Below are positions 35,274 to 43,624 of a stretch of 52,054 bases of DNA, in pieces. Every line of letters begins with the position of its first letter. Positions within the stretch are counted from its first letter, which is position 1. The position numbers and the translations under genes are program-made. Below the pieces are notes generated by a model. That model was not told the DNA's origin, ran no database searches, and saw nothing but the letters and a program-made list of their open reading frames with translations. Origin of the DNA: JAFDVL01 sp043736395 (GTDB taxonomy: Bacteria > Acidobacteriota > Blastocatellia > RBC074); the NCBI GenBank assembly GCA_043736395.1, contig JAYTCQ010000144.1, forward strand, positions 1 through 52,054. The letters are read 5' to 3'.

Positions 35274-35720
35274 TCAAAGAATTGATTCGAGCTTTAATTT
35301 TAAATATTGATCTGCCGTCGTTACGAAAGCCCAACTATACACCGCCACACAATACACCCAAAAACATGTGAAAATAATGTGCATTGTCGTTTCAAATTTC
35401 TTTCCCTGCCATAATTTTGAATCGTAGACAAAGAATTGAACGAATAATCTGATCGCCCAAAACATAGCAAATCCCAGCAAAATAATGATTGAAAGTTTTG
35501 ATGGTTTTAAAAGTTCGTCAGTGAAAAAGAACGTCAAAGCGCCAAACATCCAAACTGTTAATGCGACAAAAAAAGTATGGACGTGAAAAATCTGTCGCGT
35601 CAACAGAGTGAGTACAGCGGTTTCAGCTTTCCATTTAAAATGCCGATGAATAGGGATGTGCGCCACGGCCAGAACCATTAACGCCAGCCCGACAAATTTT
35701 AAATGGAAATTTAACGCCAT
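35274..35720 (-). CDS. Small membrane protein of unknown function
   Basis: A 148-residue integral membrane protein with about four helices (NFHLKFVGLALMVLAVAHIPI; FFVALTVWMFGALTFFF; IIILLGFAMFWAIRLFV; HIIFTCFWVYCVAVYSWAF). I do not recognise a family. His residues recur near helix ends (AHIPIHRH, FHVHTFF), which might bind a metal or haem, but this is only a guess. I use the ATG at 35720, which overlaps the methyltransferase stop by 10 nt. The longer frame runs back through that gene and is a shadow. It is the third gene of a compact three-gene unit. Confidence 0.75.
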   Translation of the reverse strand: MALNFHLKFVGLALMVLAVAHIPIHRHFKWKAETAVLTLLTRQIFHVHTFFVALTVWMFGALTFFFTDELLKPSKLSIIILLGFAMFWAIRLFVQFFVYDSKLWQGKKFETTMHIIFTCFWVYCVAVYSWAFVTTADQYLKLKLESIL

Positions 35721-36475
35721 GATTTTGAGAATTTGAAGGCGCTGACAAAGGAAGTGATTTTTATTTCCTCCGTCGTGCGAAAATTTGAAAATTTGGCAGC
35801 ATTCATCCAATCAGAATATTTTAGAAAATGTAAAAATCCTGGCCCGAAGGCTATGAAATTTGGAACATCGCGTAAATGCTCGACAATAATCAGGTTTCCA
35901 TCTTCGTTTAGAATTCGATAAACCTCTCGAAAAAAACTTATTCTTGATTCAGCTGTTCTGAGTTCGTGCGCTGCGAAAAATACAAAGACTACTTCACAGC
36001 TTTCGTTAGAAATCGGAAGATGGCGGAAATCGCAAGAGATGGATTTTAGTTCCGGTTCGGTGGAATTTCTCGCGCGTTCGATTGCCGGTTCAGTCATAAT
36101 CGCCGGGTCGTAAATATCTAAAATTTGAAAATTCGTCGCAGGAAAATATGCTCGCAGAAAAATACTGGACTCGTCCAAACCCGCGTGAACATTGATCCAA
36201 TTTGTTGGGGGTTGATCAAGTAACGAATCCAACCACGATAATTGGTAGAGCTTGGAGCGGTCATAAACATAATGCGAAACCGCGAGAGAACCTACCGACC
36301 AGAAACCCGTCAGAAAAATTGCGAAGATGCCGAATACGAACATCCACGACGGCATTTGTATATTTACCAAAAGTAAAATTCCCGCAAATATCACAATAGT
36401 TGCAGCCGCATAAAACGTCCAATTAAATTTTAGAATTTGCACTGCACCGCGAAAATTTTTAAGTGTTGTTTTCAT
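35711..36475 (-). CDS. Membrane-anchored class I SAM-dependent methyltransferase
   Basis: A protein of about 254 residues. Two membrane helices lie in the first 60 residues (NWTFYAAATIVIFAGILLLV; WMFVFGIFAIFLTGFW), then a Rossmann-type methyltransferase domain. WINVHAGLDESS is an altered motif I, ILDIYDP is the acidic strand-2 end and FVFFAAHELR the motif IV region. Motif I lacks the usual G-x-G, so SAM binding needs proof. The ATG at 36475 overlaps the stop of the DUF2071 gene (ATGA), which fixes the start. Being coupled to a membrane protein on the other side, it may modify a lipid or a membrane-linked small molecule. Confidence 0.78.
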   Translation of the reverse strand: MKTTLKNFRGAVQILKFNWTFYAAATIVIFAGILLLVNIQMPSWMFVFGIFAIFLTGFWSVGSLAVSHYVYDRSKLYQLSWLDSLLDQPPTNWINVHAGLDESSIFLRAYFPATNFQILDIYDPAIMTEPAIERARNSTEPELKSISCDFRHLPISNESCEVVFVFFAAHELRTAESRISFFREVYRILNEDGNLIIVEHLRDVPNFIAFGPGFLHFLKYSDWMNAAKFSNFRTTEEIKITSFVSAFKFSKSWR

Positions 36476-37230
36476 CCGGGCAATTGATCGACTACGCCAC
36501 GTTCCCATTGGTATGGAATGTTGGCGATGTAAAAGGCGCTCGCTAAAATTGGAGTAACCCCGCAGAATTTGGTCTGATTGAAAAATGTGCAATTCAGGAC
36601 ACGCGCATCAACCATCATCGGCTTCCACGCCTCTCGCAATCCGCGAACAATGACGATTGAATTCGTCGCTTTTTCATAACTGAAAGTATGCGGCAACGGC
36701 CCAGCAAATTTACGAGCATCGCGGTCATTTTTGAACGGGGAAGTCTCCGGCAGACCTGTTGCAGGCTTTGAAATATCAGCACAAGTGTGAAGGTCAGCTT
36801 CTGCATTTGGAGTGGTAATTTTAATTTCAAAATTTTGTGGAAGCTGATTTGAAACCTCAATATTTGCAAGGCTGTAATGGTATCCTGTCATCAGATTTCC
36901 AAATCTCACCATCATCGCTTTATCAGTATCGCTTCGCAGAATTTGTAATCCGCGCAAGTGTTTTCCGTGGCTGGTTTGGTAACGCGTGAAAATCCGATAG
37001 CCCGTCAGAAAGAAATCTTTGCCAGACCACGCAGGTAAAAAAACTGGACGCAGTTCCTTTGTTTGCACCATCGCAATGGCGACAAATCCGAAATCTCCGA
37101 AAGTATCAAGCGTGAGTCCGGGAGAGAGCAGCGGTCGCAGAATTTCCTGTGGCAAGGCATAAGTTAATACCAATGAATAATCGAAATGGGCTTTGATGGG
37201 GAGGAAATGTCGTTTAAGTAAATGGAGCAT
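36472..37230 (-). CDS. DUF2071 (YqjF-like) family protein
   Basis: A 252-residue cytosolic protein of the DUF2071 family, recognisable from the run LVLTYALPQEILRPLLSPG near the start and FGFVAIAMVQTKELRP, FFLTGYRIFTRY and GNLMTGYHYS further on. The fold is acetoacetate-decarboxylase-like, but activities are unproven. I start at 37230. The longer frame begins inside the end of the upstream DUF1553 gene. Its stop overlaps the methyltransferase start by 4 nt. The upstream cytochrome gene ends 28 nt before, so the unit may be a four-gene transcript. Confidence 0.83.
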   Translation of the reverse strand: MLHLLKRHFLPIKAHFDYSLVLTYALPQEILRPLLSPGLTLDTFGDFGFVAIAMVQTKELRPVFLPAWSGKDFFLTGYRIFTRYQTSHGKHLRGLQILRSDTDKAMMVRFGNLMTGYHYSLANIEVSNQLPQNFEIKITTPNAEADLHTCADISKPATGLPETSPFKNDRDARKFAGPLPHTFSYEKATNSIVIVRGLREAWKPMMVDARVLNCTFFNQTKFCGVTPILASAFYIANIPYQWERGVVDQLPG

Positions 37231-37258
37231 TAAGTAATGCCAATTCGAAATTATTATT

Positions 37259-39946
37259 TCACTTGATGTACACAAATTCATTCAAATTTAAAGTCGCCAG
37301 GCATAAATCCACCCAGGCCGCAGCCGTGATTGGATCAATGTTTGCAGGTAGTTCGTTGACGGTGATGATTTCTTCTCCGTTTGATTTTCTGGTTTTGAGA
37401 ATGGCGGATTGTGTGCGAATAAAAATATTGGCTGCCTTTATTTCTTCGCTTCGCGGCGCACGCCCCAGCGTCAATTCGTAAAGTTTTTTCAGTCGCGTCA
37501 TCGCAGTTTTTTCTTCACGCAAGATTCGTCCAGCTAGCGCTTTGCCTTGATCCTGCATGAACTGGCTGTTCATCAACGTCAGCGCTTGCAAAGAGTGGAC
37601 ACTGACGTTGCGCGCGCCGCAAACGCTTTGCAGGTCGGGCGTGTCGAAGGCGACGAGCATTGGCAGTTTGACGTTTCGTTTATGGAGCAAATACAGGCTG
37701 CGCCGCGTGTGTTGTTTGAGATCGGGATGGACAGGCCAGAGGTTGTCTGGTTCATACTCCGTGAATATTGTCTCGACTACTTCCGGCTCCATCGGGGCGC
37801 GGATTGACGGGCCTCCGCGCTCTTCATTCAGGACGCCAGACGAAGCCAGAATTGCATCTCGCAAGGCTTCGGCATCCAATCGTTGACGATTCGCACGCCA
37901 TAACAATTTATTTTCGGGATCAATCGATTGCGGATTTGGGAGCGCGGACTGCAGAGGTATTGCAGAAGATTGTTGATATGTCGCGGAGGTTACCATGAGA
38001 CGATGTAGTGCCTTCATTTTCCATTGCGGATTGGGTATTGCGGATTTCGGCGCAGTCTTCAGCTCCGCAGTCCGAAATCCGAAATCCGCATTCATAAATT
38101 CCATCGCGAGCCAGTCCAGCAACGCCTGATTTGTGACACCGGAGCCGTTACGCCCGAAATCATTGGGTGTTGCGACTACGCCGCGTCCAAAATGTTGGTG
38201 CCATAAACGATTTACCATGACCCGCGCCGTGAGCGGATTATCCGGACTTGTCAGCCATTTCGCTAAAGCTGTGCGGCGTCCTGCAGATGATTTTGTGGGA
38301 ATAATGCTTGGCGTTTCTTTTGAATTCGGCGCCAAAAATATTTTGGGAAAGTTTGGCTGAACTTCCACGATGGGCGAATGCACTTCGCCACCTTTGAAAA
38401 CAAAGGCTGGAGGAATGGGTGATAATTTATCGGCTACGACTAAAGCTTTTGGAATCGGAGTTGGTTCCTGCCAAGCCATATCGTGAATTTGACGACGAAG
38501 CGCGGCGCGTTTGGCTTTGGGTTCATCAGCCATCACCATCAGCAATTCCTCGTATTTCACGTCAATCATTCGCTCGGCATCTTTGGCAATTTCTTTTTGT
38601 TCAGGCGTGCGGGATTCCTTCGGGATTTTTAGAGCTTCGGCGTATTTTGGCTCAATTTCGGACAGCTTTTTTTCTTTGAGTTTTTCTTTGAAAGGTTTCT
38701 CGATGAGTTCGATTTGATTGGTGATTGGTTTTATTTTTTCTTTGTGTGACTTCATTGAAGCCTGGAATTTTTCGAAATCGCTGATCGGAGCTTTTGAAAA
38801 TGTATCGTTATCCGTAGCCGCGAAAAATGCCTGCATTTTATAAAAATCTGACTGCAAAATCGGATCGAATTTATGGTCGTGACAACGTGCGCATCCGACC
38901 GTTAATCCCATAATTCCTGAGCCGAGTCCGAGCATCGTTTCCGTTAAATATTCCTGCCGTAATTCAGCTTTGTCGAGGTTTCCTGACACGACATGTTGTG
39001 GCCCGGCGCGAAGAAATCCGGTAGCGACTTGCGCTTCAAAATTCTCCGAATCAATTTCATCTCCCGCAATTTGCTCCTGAATAAAGCGGTCATAAGGCTT
39101 GTCGGCATTGAGCGAATTGACTACGTAATCGCGATAACGCCAAGCCTGCGGACGTTCGGCATCAAGCTCAAATCCATTAGTTTCACCGAATCGTACAACG
39201 TCGAGCCAATGCTGCGCCCAGCGTTCGCCGTAACGTGGACTGCTTAGCAAACGGTCGACAGTTTTTTCATAAGCATTCGGAGATTTATCAGCCATGAACG
39301 CCTTGATTTCTTCAGGCGTTGGCGGCAGTCCGGTTAAATCAAAAGTTACTCGACGGAGCAACGTAAGCTTGTCGGCGCGCGGCGAAGGAGCCAGCCCTTT
39401 TTTATTAAGTTCAGAAATAATAAACGCGTCAATCGGATTAGTGACATTCGGAATCTTTGGAACTTCGGGGCGAACGGGTTTCACGAAAGCCCAGTATTTA
39501 CGCTGCTCTGCGGTGAGTTCCTTTTCTTTGAGTGGAATAGCTGAAAGCTTAAAAGCAATCGTCGCAGGCCATACTGCGCCCTTATCAATCCAGCTTTCAA
39601 TCGTTTCAATGTCATCTTCGTCAAGCTCACCCCCGATGGGCATGCGCGGAGATTTCTTACCGGAAATGAATTGATATAGCAGGCTGTCTTTGCTGTTATT
39701 CGGGATGATTGCGGCTCCGCGATTACCACCTTTGAGAATGCTTTCGCGCGTTCGCAAATCCAGACCTGATTTCATGTCTGCGCCGTGACAACGGAGGCAA
39801 TTATTTTGGAAAATTGTGACGGCTTGCTGCGCCAACTTTTGCTGTTCATCTTGTTTGTTCGTAAGCGATGGAAACAAATTTGTTGCGCTGAGAAACGCGA
39901 AAGCCGAGATAAAAATTATTTTCAAGAATGGTCGAAAATTATGCAT
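37259..39946 (-). CDS. DUF1549/DUF1553 cytochrome protein
   Basis: An 895-residue exported protein of the same family as the gene at 31437, but without a LamG domain. Order: signal peptide (1-27), PSCyt1 with CLRCH (50-54), PSCyt2/DUF1549 (about 165-380) including CARCHDH, a charged coiled stretch (about 400-480), and PSD1/DUF1553 (about 555-880). Residues 619-641 (NADFGFR ... SAIPNPQ) are an in-frame palindromic repeat, and a second half-element codes about 661-674 (SAIPLQSALPNPQS). Both would sit in surface loops if the fold is kept. No DUF1501 partner is adjacent. It is followed by the DUF2071 gene after 28 nt. Confidence 0.92.
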   Translation of the reverse strand: MHNFRPFLKIIFISAFAFLSATNLFPSLTNKQDEQQKLAQQAVTIFQNNCLRCHGADMKSGLDLRTRESILKGGNRGAAIIPNNSKDSLLYQFISGKKSPRMPIGGELDEDDIETIESWIDKGAVWPATIAFKLSAIPLKEKELTAEQRKYWAFVKPVRPEVPKIPNVTNPIDAFIISELNKKGLAPSPRADKLTLLRRVTFDLTGLPPTPEEIKAFMADKSPNAYEKTVDRLLSSPRYGERWAQHWLDVVRFGETNGFELDAERPQAWRYRDYVVNSLNADKPYDRFIQEQIAGDEIDSENFEAQVATGFLRAGPQHVVSGNLDKAELRQEYLTETMLGLGSGIMGLTVGCARCHDHKFDPILQSDFYKMQAFFAATDNDTFSKAPISDFEKFQASMKSHKEKIKPITNQIELIEKPFKEKLKEKKLSEIEPKYAEALKIPKESRTPEQKEIAKDAERMIDVKYEELLMVMADEPKAKRAALRRQIHDMAWQEPTPIPKALVVADKLSPIPPAFVFKGGEVHSPIVEVQPNFPKIFLAPNSKETPSIIPTKSSAGRRTALAKWLTSPDNPLTARVMVNRLWHQHFGRGVVATPNDFGRNGSGVTNQALLDWLAMEFMNADFGFRTAELKTAPKSAIPNPQWKMKALHRLMVTSATYQQSSAIPLQSALPNPQSIDPENKLLWRANRQRLDAEALRDAILASSGVLNEERGGPSIRAPMEPEVVETIFTEYEPDNLWPVHPDLKQHTRRSLYLLHKRNVKLPMLVAFDTPDLQSVCGARNVSVHSLQALTLMNSQFMQDQGKALAGRILREEKTAMTRLKKLYELTLGRAPRSEEIKAANIFIRTQSAILKTRKSNGEEIITVNELPANIDPITAAAWVDLCLATLNLNEFVYIK
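37917..37965 (-). repeat. Half-copy of the coding repeat in the second DUF1553 gene
   Basis: A single-arm relative of the ATTGCGGATTTGGG element, coding SAIPLQSALPNPQS just before the conserved IDPENKLL. The paralogue (31437-34694) has an ordinary short sequence in its place (TNSELKEKDPENRLL), so this looks like an added segment. Confidence 0.55.
38020..38093 (-). repeat. In-frame palindromic coding repeat in DUF1553 domain, gene 2
   Basis: Core arms TGCGGATTTCGG (38039-38050) and its complement (38079-38090) match perfectly, with further partial copies on both sides (38023-38033). It codes residues 619-641 in frame, at the position equivalent to the element in the other DUF1553 gene. Confidence 0.8.
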
Positions 39947-39975
39947 GACTATTTCTGGTCATTGAAAATGATGAA

Positions 39976-40107
39976 CAATATAGCCTAGCGAGAATCGCTA
40001 GGAGCTACTTGGCTCGCTGTAGGCGAGCAACACACACTCTGTGCGACGCCTTCAGCGTCGAAAGAAATTTGTAATGCAAACCTAGCGATTCTCGCTAGGC
40101 TATATTG
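39976..40107. repeat. Perfect 27-bp-armed palindrome holding smaller hairpins
   Basis: Arms 39976-40002 (starting CAATATAGCCTAGCGAGAAT) and 40081-40107 are perfect inverted copies. Between them are two more hairpins, GCTCGC/GCGAGC (about 40012-40028) and CGACGC/GCGTCG (about 40043-40060), and just outside is GTCGCC/GGCGAC (about 40111-40125). This array fills the 217-nt gap between two minus-strand genes. Confidence 0.9.
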
Positions 40108-40163
40108 TTGGTCGCCGTTGGCGACTAACATCGAAAATTGCACAATACTCCAATAAAGCACCG

Positions 40164-41141
40164 TTACTTTATAAACTCACGAATATATTTATTTACCAAT
40201 TCCGGCTCTTCATGGATTACCCAATGCGAGCCATTCGGGATGCGTTTGATCGTTAATTGTGGAACGAATTTTTCCAGCCCTTCCAGATTTCCAGTGAGCA
40301 ATGCCATATCTTTTTCGCCCCAAATTACCAGTGTCGGAACCTTCACTGCTAACGAATCAAATCCTGCCGCGAGATTGGTTTCTCGGTTAGGTTCAGCTGA
40401 AGTTGGAGGTCCGGCATTCGCCGCGCGGTACCAGTTTAATCCGCCGGCAACTGCGCCCGGTTGCGACCAGGCTTCGACGTACATTTTTCGAACTTCTTCA
40501 GTAAATGCTTCGGGTTTTGTCGAGCTTTTGAAAATTACATTTTGGAGAGTGGCATAATTATTCGCGCTGAGCGTTGCTTCAGCTTGAGGTGAACGGAAAA
40601 AATTCATGTAGGCGCTGGCTTTTTGTTGCGCCGGATTGGATTGCAATTCACGCGCGAAGACGCCGGGATGCGGCGCGTTGATAATGACTAATTTATCGAG
40701 ATATTCAGGGTGTCGAATCGCGAAAGCCCACGCGACTGCGCCGCCCCAATCGTGGGCTACAAGAATGCCTTTATTTTTTTCGGAAGCACCAAATTTATCG
40801 AACATCGCTTTGATGTCTGCGACAATTTTCGCGACAGCGTAATCCTCAACTTTCTCTGGCTTGGAAGATAAATTGTAACCGCGTTGATCATAAGCGACGG
40901 CTGTGTAATCTTTTCCGAATTCCTTCAATTGATTTTTCCACTCATACCAGAATTCGGGAAAGCCGTGCAAAAACATGATTGTCTTTTTGCCCCTGCCTTC
41001 TTTGACGTAGTGCAATTTCAGTCCGTTAATTTCAGCGTATTCGTGCTTGAACATAGATTTTTTCTCTTTGGGTTTGGTGTCAGCCATGACAATCGTAGTC
41101 ATGAGGATGTTGAGTAACAAGACAGTCGTAAATATTTTCAT
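40164..41141 (-). CDS. Exported alpha/beta hydrolase, epoxide-hydrolase-like
   Basis: A 325-residue hydrolase. The Sec-type signal peptide (1-20, LLLNILMTTIVMA) indicates a periplasmic location. The HGFP oxyanion motif is at 59-62, followed by the nucleophile Asp131 in VAHDWGG, a late acid in VIWGEKDM, and His in NGSHWVIHEEP. HGFPEFWYEW and the Asp nucleophile point to epoxide hydrolases or haloacid/haloalkane dehalogenases instead of esterases. A cap domain spans about 165-245 (with the YRAANAGPP region). AGGA lies before the ATG. It is monocistronic. The C-terminus ends normally 56 nt from a palindrome. The actual substrate is unknown. Confidence 0.88.
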   Translation of the reverse strand: MKIFTTVLLLNILMTTIVMADTKPKEKKSMFKHEYAEINGLKLHYVKEGRGKKTIMFLHGFPEFWYEWKNQLKEFGKDYTAVAYDQRGYNLSSKPEKVEDYAVAKIVADIKAMFDKFGASEKNKGILVAHDWGGAVAWAFAIRHPEYLDKLVIINAPHPGVFARELQSNPAQQKASAYMNFFRSPQAEATLSANNYATLQNVIFKSSTKPEAFTEEVRKMYVEAWSQPGAVAGGLNWYRAANAGPPTSAEPNRETNLAAGFDSLAVKVPTLVIWGEKDMALLTGNLEGLEKFVPQLTIKRIPNGSHWVIHEEPELVNKYIREFIK

Positions 41142-41246
41142 GGTGCAATCCTGAATTTAAAATTATTCCATTGATTTATACGCTATAAATTTACCGTAAA
41201 TATCTGCGAAGACCAATACGAACGATAAGAATAAACTCAGATCGCC

Positions 41247-41570
41247 GTAGTGTAATCAGCCATGGTTGCGACAGGTTTTGGCATAAAGCTTAATCTATGT
41301 CGCTATGACAACTTGAAGGGGCATCATATATTTTCGTAAGTCAAAAGTAATGTTAGCAGAAGAAAGAAAACGGAACAGACGGAAATAACGAAACAAACGG
41401 AAAAAGAATTCAGCTTTTCAGGTAGTTTGATCTAGAGAAATTCCGTCTGTTCCGTATTCTCTGCCTTTTCTTCGCACGTATTCAATTCCATTAACGGTTT
41501 CAGAAATGTCATAGCTTAGCTTTTTTGCTACGGCAAAAAAGCTGTCGCAACCAGGGCTGGATTGCGCTAC
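41247..41570. repeat. Nested composite palindrome
   Basis: Outer arms 41247-41274 and 41542-41570 match inversely (3 mismatches and a gap) and are related to the 7670-7755 family (CCATGGTTGCGACAG). Inside are perfect 15-bp arms of another family, ACGGAACAGACGGAA at 41370-41384 and its complement at 41441-41455. A short strong hairpin (41518-41543) sits next to the right outer arm. This looks like one element inserted into another. No gene is found in 41142-41622. Confidence 0.75.
41518..41543. terminator. Strong hairpin with A/T-runs
   Basis: AGCTTTTTTGC (41518-41528) pairs perfectly with GCAAAAAAGCT (41533-41543) around a TACG tetraloop. The runs of T and A are inside the stem, so it could work in either direction, although it lies 79 nt before the ArgH-like gene and far from any upstream plus-strand gene. 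Confidence 0.45.
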
Positions 41571-41622
41571 GGTGATCACTGTCGTAATTACGGCGATATG
41601 CGTTACAATCCGCGACACCAAT

Positions 41623-43116
41623 ATGAAATCTAAACAAAAACTCTCACCCGAAAAATTTCCTGCGGCGATTTATGCTGCGAATGTTTTGTCGCACAACTTC
41701 GATGATGGATTGCGATATTTTTTGCAGCCGTTGATGCAGATTCACTACGCGCATTGCCTGATGTTGGCGAAGCAGAACATCATTACAAAAAGTGAAGCGA
41801 AGAAAATTCTGAAGGCTCTCGACCAACTCGATCTGAAAAAAATCAAAGAAGCGAAATACGATGGCACGGTCGAAGATTTATATTTTTACGTCGAAAGGGA
41901 ATTGGGCTTAGCGATTGGAGAAGAGATCGCAGGCAAGCTCCACATTGCTCGCAGCCGCAACGATATTGACATCACGTTGTATCGAATGACGTTGCGCGAA
42001 GAGATTTTAGAACTCGTTGGTGAACTGATGAATCTACGCGCAACCCTGATTTCATTGGCTCGGACGCACCTCCGAACGGTGATGCCGGCGCATACGCATA
42101 CACAACCTGCGCAACCGACTACGCTGGCGCATTATCTGTGCGCCGCGATTGAATTTATTTCTCGCGACATTTATCGGTTACGAAATGCGTTTCGAACGGT
42201 GAACAATAATCCGCTTGGAGCCTGTGCGATTACGACGACGGGGTTTCCAATTGATCGGATGATGACGACGAAATTACTGGGCTTTGAAGGCATTTTAGAA
42301 AATTCGTACGGCTGCATCGGAGGCATTGACTACATTCTCGAAACTGTCACCGCAGTGGCGACTTCGTGCATCAGCCTCGGAAAATTTACGCAGGATTTAT
42401 TGCTGTGGGCGATGCAGGAATTTTCGTACCTTCGGCTTGGTGATGGCTACGTGCAAACTTCTTCGATTATGCCCCAGAAACGAAATCCGGTTGCTCTCGA
42501 ACATACGCGCATTATCTTGAGCAAAGCCTATTCACAGGCGGTTGCGGTGATGATGACCGCTCACAATACACCGTTCGGCGACATTGTTGATTCCGAAGAT
42601 GATTTGCAGCCATTAGTATTTAATACATTCGTAGATGCGAAACGGGCGGTAGGATTATTAGCTGGTGCGCTGAGTTCCGTGACTGTGGATGTCGAAGGAT
42701 TGAAGCGCAAAGCCTCCGGTAGTTTCCTGACGATGACTGAGCTGGCGGATACGCTTGTGCGTGAAGAAAAACTCAGCTTCAAAATGGCGCATCGCTTAGT
42801 AGCTTTGACAGGGAAACGATTGACTTCGTTGGAGACTCCTCATTCTGAAATTATTGATAATTTATTGATTGTTGCCGAGGAAGTTTTAGGAATTCCATTG
42901 AAGTCGAAACGCGCAAAATTAGAGGCTGCATTGTGTCCGATGAATTTTGTAGAAGTTCGAACTGTGATTGGTGGGCCTGCGCCGAAGGAGGTGATGAAGG
43001 CTTTAGATCGACAGGAGAAATTAACTGTGAAAGACCTTCAATGGGTGAGAGAAAAATCAAGTATTATTACTAACTTTTCAGAGCTGCTCAGAAAAGTTAG
43101 TAAAGTCATTCTGTGA
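41623..43116 (+). CDS. Argininosuccinate-lyase-family protein
   Basis: A 497-residue member of the fumarase/aspartase superfamily, probably a cytosolic homotetramer. The family signature SSIMPQKRNP is at 280-289. ARSRNDID (109-116) and THTQPAQPTT (158-167) form other parts of the shared active sites. ArgH normally has a DRD-type segment after NSLDAVS, and here this reads NSYGCIGGIDYI, so the substrate may not be argininosuccinate. No arginine gene is near. The start at 41623 is chosen because the protein begins there in the style of the family, and the frame before it runs into repeat DNA. No ribosome binding site is evident. Confidence 0.82.
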   Translation: MKSKQKLSPEKFPAAIYAANVLSHNFDDGLRYFLQPLMQIHYAHCLMLAKQNIITKSEAKKILKALDQLDLKKIKEAKYDGTVEDLYFYVERELGLAIGEEIAGKLHIARSRNDIDITLYRMTLREEILELVGELMNLRATLISLARTHLRTVMPAHTHTQPAQPTTLAHYLCAAIEFISRDIYRLRNAFRTVNNNPLGACAITTTGFPIDRMMTTKLLGFEGILENSYGCIGGIDYILETVTAVATSCISLGKFTQDLLLWAMQEFSYLRLGDGYVQTSSIMPQKRNPVALEHTRIILSKAYSQAVAVMMTAHNTPFGDIVDSEDDLQPLVFNTFVDAKRAVGLLAGALSSVTVDVEGLKRKASGSFLTMTELADTLVREEKLSFKMAHRLVALTGKRLTSLETPHSEIIDNLLIVAEEVLGIPLKSKRAKLEAALCPMNFVEVRTVIGGPAPKEVMKALDRQEKLTVKDLQWVREKSSIITNFSELLRKVSKVIL

Positions 43117-43138
43117 AATAAAAAATTTTTATGGAAAG

Positions 43139-43396
43139 CTAATTATTTTCTGATGATGGAGGAAATTGGCGCCCGGCTTTCAAAAGCTGATTTTCTACTT
43201 TTAACAAGAGTTTTTCACGTTCACTTGATTCGCGCTCATGTGTTCGACGAACTTCGTAGGCTAATAGTTTGACTGCATCTGATAACTCTCTGAGTTCTTT
43301 ACGGATTTCTTTAATTTCCGATTTTGTTTGCTTTACATCGTCAGTGAGCCGTAAGAGTGTTTGCGCCATCTCCACCATCTGCTTGAGCCAATTCAT
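43139..43396 (-). CDS. Small coiled-coil protein
   Basis: An 85-residue, highly charged protein predicted to be nearly all helix. Heptad-like repeats run from about 5 to 70 (LKQMVEMAQTLLRLTDDVKQ, EIKEIRKELRELSDAVKLLA). No motif is recognised. Its ATG overlaps the stop of the preceding small gene by 4 nt (ATGA), so both are made together, and they may form a mixed coiled coil. This gene pair lies between convergent genes, on the minus strand. Confidence 0.68.
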   Translation of the reverse strand: MNWLKQMVEMAQTLLRLTDDVKQTKSEIKEIRKELRELSDAVKLLAYEVRRTHERESSEREKLLLKVENQLLKAGRQFPPSSENN

Positions 43397-43581
43397 GTGG
43401 TCACGAGCCTCCGGATTTCGTCAAGGTTTCGCCGTGTTTCTTCGCGTAATTGCGTTATTTCAACTTGATCTGAATCCAGAGTGCTGCGTAATCCACGGAT
43501 TTCTTGTAAATATTTCTCAATTTGAGATTGATAGGATTTAGCCTCTGCGCTGGTCATTTTAAAAGTAAATGTTTCTTCCAT
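43393..43581 (-). CDS. Small coiled-coil protein, partner of the next gene
   Basis: A 62-residue protein starting MEETFTFKMTSAEAKSYQ, followed by a helical stretch with heptads to the end (IEKYLQEIRGLRSTL, ITQLREETRRNLDEIRRL). AGGGG lies 8 nt before the ATG at 43581. A longer frame upstream runs into the terminator hairpin and lacks a start signal, so I reject it. A possible -10 (TATACT or TAAAAT) lies at about 43605-43625. It overlaps the following gene by 4 nt. The function is unknown, and a two-component scaffold or toxin-antitoxin-like pair are only guesses. Confidence 0.6.
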   Translation of the reverse strand: MEETFTFKMTSAEAKSYQSQIEKYLQEIRGLRSTLDSDQVEITQLREETRRNLDEIRRLVTT

Positions 43582-43624
43582 GACATAACCCCTAATTGAG
43601 ATTTTAGCATATAAATTAAGTATA

